NCBI GenBank assembly: GCA_022496805.1
Contig: CM040104.1
Location: 3,075,650 to 3,139,649, forward strand
Origin: Pohlia nutans
Taxonomy: Eukaryota > Streptophyta > Bryopsida > Bryales > Mniaceae
Direction of reading: 5' to 3'
DNA length: 64,000 nt
Below are positions 58,561 to 64,000 of the stretch, one piece after another. The position numbers and the translations under genes were made by a program. How positions within the stretch are numbered: the first letter of the stretch is position 1; each line of letters opens with the position of its first letter. The notes beneath the pieces are model-generated. The model did not search any database and was not told the DNA's origin. It saw nothing but the letters and a program-made list of their open reading frames with translations.

Positions 58561-61500
58561 TCATTCTAAGCTTAACAAAGCTCCAGTCATAAAGCGATGT
58601 GACAAAATGGCATCTACAGTCGGCCTTGATCTGTAGTCAGGATTGAGCATGGCCTGCATAAATCACCATGAAAAATAATTATGTCAATTGTTACTAAACT
58701 CAAGCTTGAAATGAGCAATGTGAATGCTCCAAGTTTCCTTTCCTTAACCCCCAAAAGGACCAAGAAGCCTAAATTGGGCCTTGTACTTTTTTTAGCAATT
58801 TTGAGTAGGTTCTATGTGAACTTCTTTTTGTTCAAATTTATTTGTTGTTTGATCAAGACATGCATGTTCTTCACTGATTCTAGTGATATGAAACTTGTTC
58901 TCGTTTGAATTATGTTTTTCACAATATGATCAATTGAATTTGTCATTTTAAATCCATGAATCCTTGGTCCTTTAGGGGTAAACTTGGTGTCTAAATGGAC
59001 GTCTGTCACTATAGCTTGGTGCCCCAAGTACCCATTTCCTATTACTCTGAGGAAAAAAACAAAAACTTAAAACATTCAAAGAATGCACATGCATCATGTT
59101 ATTTGCAAGTGAAAAGGCTCCCATCACTTAAAAGGAGAATATTTTGCATGTTGCCAAAGCTTAATATTGAGCAAAAGATATACCAAGCTAGCACTTACTG
59201 TAGCTTCCTAACAGCTTGGTAAAAAAATAATAATTAAAGGGGTGCCTAGATTTATGGGAAATTACTGACCTAGTTTGTCCAAAGAAAATAAAAAGTATTA
59301 AAAGGCCAACGGTTTAAATATTAAAATTTTATATGTTATTGCCCAATTTTAATATATTATTTTTGGTGTTGCCTAATTGCTTTTTGTACTTTAATTAATT
59401 ATTAGGCAGAAAGGTGCCAAGCTACTAGGAAGCTACGATATGTGGCGTTATTCTTGGGTTATTTTTTCTATAAACATCTCAAACAACACACCGTAGTTCT
59501 TTAGTTAACCCTTAATGGACGCAAACATCCTCACGGGCTTTTTGTTTTCCTGGGAGAATCTGGCTCATAACTTCTACTTTGTTAAACCAAATGGGGTTTT
59601 TTAAATGCCAAAACAAGCATATTTACGGGAATTATACTTCTATAGGATAGAACCAAAAGTAAATTAAAAACAGAATGATGCTTAAAATGGAGTTTAAAAG
59701 AGATTTTGGATGTAGGAATCAGGAAAGCCATGTCCATTAAGGGTTGAGAATGTTATGTGAAGCCAAACACATACCTCAAGTAGCTGCCATCCTGCGCCGT
59801 CATCAAGATCCATAAATTTCACAGCTTCCTCCCAACGGTCATCAGCTGCACAATACCTGTACATTCAGCAGCAAAGATAACAATTAAAATTTCATTCAAA
59901 AATCTATGATGAGGGTCTGAAAATGGACCATTGCAGGACCATTCATGTCTTATCAATGAGGTTGCTTGTCCATCAGGTTTTAGATGACCAACTGGGTTAT
60001 TTACACTTACTCTCGAACGGCGGGAATGTCGAGTCGAAACGTAGTCTCCAATAACCTCTGACAGTAGAAGTCACAGAGAGAATGAGTACATATACAGAGC
60101 AAAAGGATTTGAAAATCAAATTTCAACCCTAAACCCTAAACCCTACACCAATTTTGCACTTTAAACAACAAGATTGCAAAGTTGTATGATAAGGAAGTTG
60201 ATGATCGCCAATCCCCTTCAATTCACAGCAGATAAAAACTTCAAAAACTGCATGATAAGTTGATACCAAGGTACAACATAAAATTCACAACCCATATTCA
60301 TAATCATGGTTTTGAACTATGATAGTGAACTAGAAAACTTGGCAATTAACCTTTGGACTAGGAATGCTTGCTTACTTGTAATGAAGGACCATCAATGCTG
60401 CCAGCTTCGCAAAGTGGAACAAAGACCATATACGCTAATAACAGGCCTCCAGCATATCTGCAAATACTCGGGGAAATCACTTAGTGTAAATTTTGGTATA
60501 CATGAGCGAACAAAGGGTATTTAATGGGGGCTATGAAACAATTAGAATATTCTACTATTTATAGTATATTTAAGATATAATCATGGTATTTTCTAGGAAT
60601 ATTCATAAAATATTCTCAATTTGGTTTTAAAACACCCTATATTACTTCTAAAAATTTATAAATTTTATCTCAAATTAATAAAAGACACCCTATATTTAGA
60701 GTCATAACATTGTCTTCCACAAACTTTTTAAAAGAGCTGTAGATCTCCACAATTTGACAGTCTTGATCTAGTTTGGAGGACTGGATTATGTCATTTTTTG
60801 AGCAAATGTGTCACAAGATGATAGGCTATTCACTCATGGGTTAGAACTCACAACCAAAGTTGTTTCTTTTGGACCGCTAGATCAACCAAGAAATTGAAAT
60901 TGGACAATCTTGATTAAATGAGTGCACAGTAGGTTATGTCCCATAACCGGCGAGGGACGGCAGTCCCAAGGGAGGGAGAATTGCCTACATGTCATCTGCA
61001 ATGCCAAAGGCTCGTCTCGACAACGAGTCCCGGGCTCCTGCCATTGCTGCTCTGCGCCACAAGCCTTCTGAGAGTTTGGCTACTGCAGGATCAATAGCAG
61101 AATCTCGTGTTCCGGAACCCACGTTGCTCCCGCGTCTCTCCCAAAGCTCTTCTAAAGTTGGCCCTCCCAATTCAGATTGACCACTGCCAGCATAAATTCA
61201 ATGACAAATTAACTACAAGAAAAATAAATGAGTTAACTACATTGAAAGCAAGTTAAAATCTTCATTCTATTAGTGTATGACACATTGTTTTGTAGCTTTA
61301 ATGCTAATTCAAACTTCATAAAGAAGTGTACCAGTTGATGAACACCATTTACTTGCTTTGGATTTCATGTTGAATCAGAAAACATCGTGATGGTGGCCCC
61401 AAGGTACAGCATTAACAGAAACAACTCATTTAGATGATGCATTACATTAGAATGAAGAATGTAGCTACGGAAAAGTTGAGTTCATTGTGATGAAAGCAAG

Positions 61501-63156
61501 TTGTTAGATAGTGTATATAGTTTTTTGAGTTTTTGCACCTTCCATTGAGCCACGAATTTTTTTGGATTTTGCTAACTCCCAACTAATACCCTTCCAGACA
61601 TTGGGAGTACCTATCATCTAATTATTTAAGTTCCTAAACCTCTCGCCATTGGCTCACGAGAATTTTTGAATTTTCTCCATTTCACAAACCCCAACTAATA
61701 ACCCTCCAAAGATCGGGGGCATCTATTGCCACCATAAATTCGTTATGTATCATATTTGTAGATCAAAAGAACCGCGTAAGGAAAGGCCACACTCCAGCCA
61801 ACAAAGTACTGGTTTTGTGACATAATTCCGTGAAGATAAAACTTTGCTACTACCCAAGCTAAAAAATAATTTAAAAACGTTTCTGAAGCTAAAAGTAACT
61901 ATCAAATTAGAGTTCTATTGTTCAAAAATGTTGGGTATAATTTCTTCTTTCTCTTGCTAAAGTAAGAGTAAGAAAACAGGTTGGAACTTACACGTTACCT
62001 CACATCAGTAGAGAAGGCAAGGTCACGCAAGCGCGGATTGAGGTACATGACATCCCGCTCAGACGTTGTGCTGCCCATTCACAAGTTTTCAAGAGTCAGG
62101 CCCCATGATAACTATCAACAAGAGCCACATTGCCAATGTAATAAGATCACAAACCTCTTCTCCTTCAAGAGTTTCATTATTTAGCACATTAAAAATGGTA
62201 GGTATAGAAAAGAACGGAAACAAAACCAAAAATCCAAGCCTATACATTCATAGACGATGTAATTCTTATAACATGTCATAATCTAACTAGCAGTTTGCAT
62301 AACATAAAACACAAGTGCAGGAATAACTTTCACACTATATATGAAGGCACAAAAGCAAAACTTCAAGTCTATACATTCACAAACGATGCATTTACTTGCA
62401 AGGTATCATAATCTAACTAGCAGTTTGCATCACACAAAACACTATGATTTTCACACAGAAAAAAAAAAAGAAGCAAAACTCCAAGTCTATACATTCACAA
62501 GCAATGCATTTACTTGCAAGGTGTCACAATCTAACAAGCAGTTTGCATATCACAAAACAAAAGTGCAAGAATCAATGACTTTCAGGGACAAAAGTGAAAC
62601 TCCAAGTCTATACATTCGCAAACAATGTATTTACTAACAAGGTGTCATAATCTAACTAGCAATGATTTACTCAACTCTATGAATTGTTCTTTTCTACACA
62701 AGACTATAATGATACCTTTTATCATATACGTCTTCAACCACTAATCAAAATTCTAAATTCAAGCTCTTGAATCCTATATGCTTATGCTCAATGCATTTAT
62801 GCCACTCTTAGTTTAAGCATAAATTTCATAACCTTTGAATGCATTAACAAAACACAAGTGCAGGAATGAATGAGTTTCATGTAATGGCTGGAAAGTTCGG
62901 CAACTCACTTGAGAACAAGGGAGGCAGGGCCAAGGCTCTGGTGGAGGCGACCTCGAGAGTGCATGAAAGCCAGCCCTTGAAAAGCACCGCGGAGGAGCTT
63001 TGTGATGAATAAAAGACGCCTGCGGATGGGCCTGCTCTTGTCAAAACGATCCCAGAAGTCCCATTCCCCTACTGCCCGGCCCTCGCTGGTCGCCTCCGCA
63101 GCCATTTTCGCGTAATCCGCCGCGGTCACTTTTCCATCGTCTCGAAAGACCAGCCA
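58561..63156 (-). CDS. Divergent protein kinase-like gene, 5' part not found
   Basis: Seven exons join in frame: 62909-63156, 61999-62070, 60989-61183, 60376-60457, 60011-60057, 59775-59856 and 58561-58653 (stop TGA 58561-58563). Together they code ~272 residues of a plant-conserved kinase-like protein: QWLVFRDDGKVTAADYAK, LLRGAFQGLAFMHSRGRLH, LHQSLGPASLVLN, PRLRDLAFSTDVS, LSEGLWRRAAMAGA, RRAFGIADDIYAGGLL and MLNPDYRSRPTVDAILSHRF. The catalytic-loop position reads HQSLGPASL (HRDLKPxN in active kinases), and the DFG position reads DLAFS, so it is probably catalytically dead or unusual. I recall the family as poorly characterised and possibly plastid-targeted; that is not shown here. The glycine-loop half must lie upstream, in exons I could not identify or beyond the window. 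Confidence 0.8.
58744..58982. mobile_element. M1 TTAA-type MITE in reverse orientation, in the first kinase-like intron from the 3' end
   Basis: It begins TTAACCCCCAAAAGGACCAAG and ends CTTGGTCCTTTAGGGGTAAA (right TTAA mutated). It lies between the last two exons of the kinase-like gene. Confidence 0.85.
59505..59747. mobile_element. 243-bp TTAA-type MITE
   Basis: It begins TTAACCCTTAATGGACGC and ends TGTCCATTAAGGGTTGA. The interior is unlike the other families. It ends 28 bases before an exon of the kinase-like gene. Confidence 0.8.
62225..62660. repeat. Tandem ~115-130-bp repeats in a kinase-like intron (~4 copies)
   Basis: Units built of CAAGTCTATACATTCACAAAC + GATGCATTTACTTGCAAGG + TATCATAATCTAACTAGCAG + TTTGCAT recur four times with small differences, between exons 62909-63156 and 61999-62070. 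Confidence 0.85.
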
Positions 63157-64000
63157 CTGCCTTAACACAACCCCCCACACACACAACCATGGTCAACTTT
63201 TCTAGTATTAGTAAGAACTCCAGACCTCTCTCGAGGCCGGCGTGAATACCGGCGTAAATAAAGTGTCTGTTCAACCCATTCATGGTTCAATGTGCACCAA
63301 ACAAAGGACCAAAGTAGCCAAAATAACCAAGAACTTAGGGCCGCTTTACACTACGGTGGAGAAGTCCACCGATAATGAATTTTAAGGGAATTCTGAAATA
63401 TGATTGGCCGAGAGTGACACTCTTGTCCGGTGGTGGTTTACACTACAGCCAAGAGTCCTCAGGTGGAGAACTTTGTACATGGATGAAAAAATGACATGGC
63501 TGCCAACGTGGCAACACTTTTTGCAATGAGAGTTCTCCGGAGGTCAAGTTTCTTGGGCAACCTCAAAACCTTGGACAAGAAACTTGGCCTCCGGAGAACT
63601 CCAACTTGAAGGCATTTTTTTATTGTCAATTCATCTTCTCTGGCATACCATCCCTAGCCTCAAATAACCATGTCTTGGGCTGAAATTCTTGACCGACCGG
63701 TGCACTTCTCCACAGTAGTGTAAAGCGGCCCTTAGTAACTCAGTAATAAAGAAAGAATAGGCTTGGGTATTTAGGCATGGATGAGTCATTGTATAAGGTT
63801 TCTTTTTCTCTTTTCGTGGTCGCCAAGTCATGAGCTTCGCAGTTGGTTGTGAGTCAACTTTTCAACAGTAAGTTGCTTGTAAATAGCCTTGTTTGCATAG
63901 AATGTAAACACAAAAACCCGAGAATTCTACTTTCTTTAGACGATTGTTATGAAACATTTACTCTGCACTTCCAGAGGAAGTTGCATTGAAAACCGGGATG
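63157..64000. other. Presumed upstream intron or leader of the kinase-like gene
   Basis: Apart from the Tourist-like MITE, I see no exon with a clear kinase N-terminal motif. The acceptor at 63157-63160 (GGCAG) implies an upstream exon. A donor-like TGCAGA|GTAAATG on the minus strand near 63961 is a candidate, unproven. Confidence 0.4.
63338..63731. mobile_element. 394-bp Tourist-like (PIF/Harbinger-type) MITE
   Basis: The termini are GGGCCGCTTTACACTACGG at the left and AGTAGTGTAAAGCGGCCC at the right (one mismatch). TTA flanks both sides, the usual Tourist duplication. A second inverted pair lies inside (TTCTCCGGAGGTCAAGTTTC / GAAACTTGGCCTCCGGAGAA). Confidence 0.85.

Overview
The window looks like nuclear DNA of a land plant. 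The genes have short exons joined by many GT-AG introns, plant-only families are present (a PAP15/PAP23-type purple acid phosphatase, an LRR-VIII-type receptor kinase, a TMS1/ERdj3A-type J-protein), and plant-type telomere motifs (TTTAGGG) occur inside introns. The introns are of moderate size and stuffed with small DNA transposons. Some transposon families resemble those of algae and early land plants: an APE LINE with relics of a second endonuclease, and a GIPMG/YIDD reverse transcriptase. I lean towards a bryophyte, perhaps a liverwort, but the sequence alone does not prove it.

Four host genes, all on the minus strand, form the frame: (1) a purple acid phosphatase with seven exons (8372-14209); (2) a leucine-rich-repeat receptor kinase with 17 exons (30454-40640), which carries DFR in place of the DFG motif and lacks a usable splice donor after exon 13; (3) an ER-targeted J-domain/thioredoxin-like protein (51219-54683); (4) the 3' part of a divergent kinase-like gene (58561-63156) whose 5' exons are not recognised here. 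They show no operon-like link. They are independent genes in a repeat-rich neighbourhood.

Between genes 1 and 2 lies a LINE of about 12.35 kb on the plus strand (17785-30136), bounded by a candidate 10-bp target-site duplication. In order it carries: a leader with three intron-like segments; ORF1 (SR/RG-rich, then an unknown domain, then a coiled coil); a long A-rich spacer; ORF2 (basic leader, 2A peptide, APE endonuclease, reverse transcriptase, Cys cluster); a pair of similar hairpins; and ORF3. ORF3 reads like the catalytic core of the PCIF1/CAPAM cap-adenosine methyltransferase family, joined to the C-terminal part of a restriction-like endonuclease domain. The copy is dead (single stops and frameshifts in all ORFs) but well preserved. 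A second, 5'-truncated relative (46020-48195) keeps the endonuclease domain itself, shares the 3' end, and is interrupted by an exactly 1000-bp hAT-like element. This LINE is the most interesting object in the window.

The rest is mostly small DNA transposons. Over 20 elements flanked by TTAA with CCC...GGG termini (piggyBac-like MITEs, several families, some nested) sit between genes and inside introns. There are also a TA-flanked ~400-bp MITE family, hAT-like elements with 8-bp duplications, a Mutator-like element with long terminal inverted repeats and a 10-bp duplication, a Tourist-like MITE, a possible tRNA-derived SINE, a fragment of a hAT-type transposase, a GIPMG/YIDD reverse-transcriptase fragment near the left end, and several minisatellites.
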